From NCBI GenBank assembly GCA_949361645.1, contig OX442417.1:14311954-14375953 (forward strand): DNA of 64,000 nucleotides, given 5' to 3'. A program made the translations under genes and the position numbers. The stretch is from Spongilla lacustris (Eukaryota > Porifera > Demospongiae > Spongillida > Spongillidae). The notes under the pieces were generated by a model. It was not told the origin of the DNA, did no database searches, and saw only the letters and a list, made by a program, of their open reading frames with translations. This document shows, piece after piece, positions 63,322 through 64,000 of the stretch. The stretch's first letter is position 1; the number at the start of each line of letters is the position of its first letter.

Positions 63322-64000
63322 GTAACTATGGACACTACATGATGTACATGTATGGTATAAATAGGCCTTAGTCACATGATGTATGCTATAAATAGGCCTT
63401 AGTCACATGATGTATGCTGCTTTAGTCACATGATGTATGCTATAAATAGGCCTTAGTCACATGATGTATGCTACCCCAGTATATGTATAGGCCTTAATTG
63501 TGTAATGTATGCTATATATAGGCTTTAGTCACATGATGTATGCTATAAATAAGCCTTAGTCACATGATGTATGCTATCCCAGTATACGTATAGGCCTTAA
63601 TTGTGTAATGTATGCTATTTATAGGTCTTAATCTTAATCACATGAGGTACATTTGTACATCATGTTGCTGTTAAAAATAATAATAATAAGAGTATGCAAG
63701 AACTTGTACATTTGATGTTAGGATACTTTGAGACACACACCATGCATGTTCACACCTTCTGGATATGTATAGAGGTGCATTACTTTAGGCCATGCATCAT
63801 GTGATGAAGGCCTATTAAGGCCTACATTTGTACATGTACATGTACACATACCAAGGCCTACAATGTATATAAACAAAGTATACATGTACTATACCAGTAC
63901 GCATACATGTATATAGAATGATGCACTAACATCATTCACCTACATTACATGTATCTCTTACACACTGTACCACTGCAGTGTTGCTCCTGGTGATGTTGCA
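63322..64000. repeat. Intron 27 with a 31-bp tandem repeat
   Basis: After the GTAACT donor at 63322, about eight variant copies of GCTATAAATAGGCCTTAGTC plus ACATGATGTAT occupy 63340-63640. The rest is ACATGTA-rich. CACTGCAG near 63979 looks like an acceptor but leads to a stop in the required phase, so I do not call an exon. Confidence 0.75.

Noticed and set aside
63979..64000. Possible exon 28 after CACTGCAG
   Set aside because: The required phase 0 reading meets a TGA after four codons, so the acceptor-like sequence is probably within the intron.

Overview
The window is animal nuclear DNA, probably from a marine or aquatic invertebrate. Genes are split by spliceosomal introns, GT/ACATGTA-rich low-complexity DNA is everywhere, C2H2 zinc-finger genes and a TKL-like kinase are present, and nested DNA transposons and foldback elements fill much of the sequence. 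A sponge or other early-branching animal is plausible, but the sequence alone does not settle it.

The right third (45.67-63.32 kb, running off the right edge) holds one large gene that I could reconstruct exon by exon with matching splice phases: 27 exons, 2,311 codons. It has a signal peptide, an N-terminal large-lipid-transfer/vitellogenin-like (LPD_N, MTP-like) module, an RRRR furin-like site, a long middle region, a PAN/apple-like domain and a series of extracellular beta-sandwich repeats marked by D-x-[ST]-P-P and SDP-x-SGI motifs. Partial duplicates to the left carry what looks like its last exon, a transmembrane helix plus a short basic tail. The full protein is therefore predicted to be a type I membrane protein with a lipoprotein-like head.

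The left two thirds (0-45 kb) is a tandem array of about three decayed duplication units. Each has a C2H2 zinc-finger gene followed by remnants of the lipid-transfer gene: unit A at 0.3-9.3 kb, unit B at 13.5-25.1 kb, unit C at 25.2-36.9 kb. Only the unit B zinc-finger gene (14061-15164) is fully open. Unit C has a stop in its first finger and unit A is frameshifted and truncated.

The units are riddled with mobile elements, many with readable target-site duplications (TSDs): a Tc1/mariner-like element with ~585-bp arms (10.8-12.8 kb); several hAT-type elements with 8-bp TSDs, some nested; and long palindromic foldbacks at 4.2-5.3 kb and 25.2-26.7 kb, the latter with an AATT duplication confirmed by a paralogous empty site. 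There are also fragments of a retroelement C-terminal domain and of a gypsy integrase.

Two larger elements are the most interesting. First, a 6.39-kb element (29889-36280) has long inverted termini and a 6-bp TSD. It encloses two opposed, partial copies of an intron-containing retroviral-type integrase gene, with a multi-exon protein-kinase gene between them. Second, an 8.24-kb element (36976-45212) has ~70-bp inverted termini flanked by TTAA. It carries a decayed transposase-like gene with a Cys-rich/AT-hook start, and has itself been invaded by a 1.7-kb hAT element and a 1.5-kb foldback. Its right end lies only ~460 bp upstream of the start codon of the lipid-transfer-like gene.
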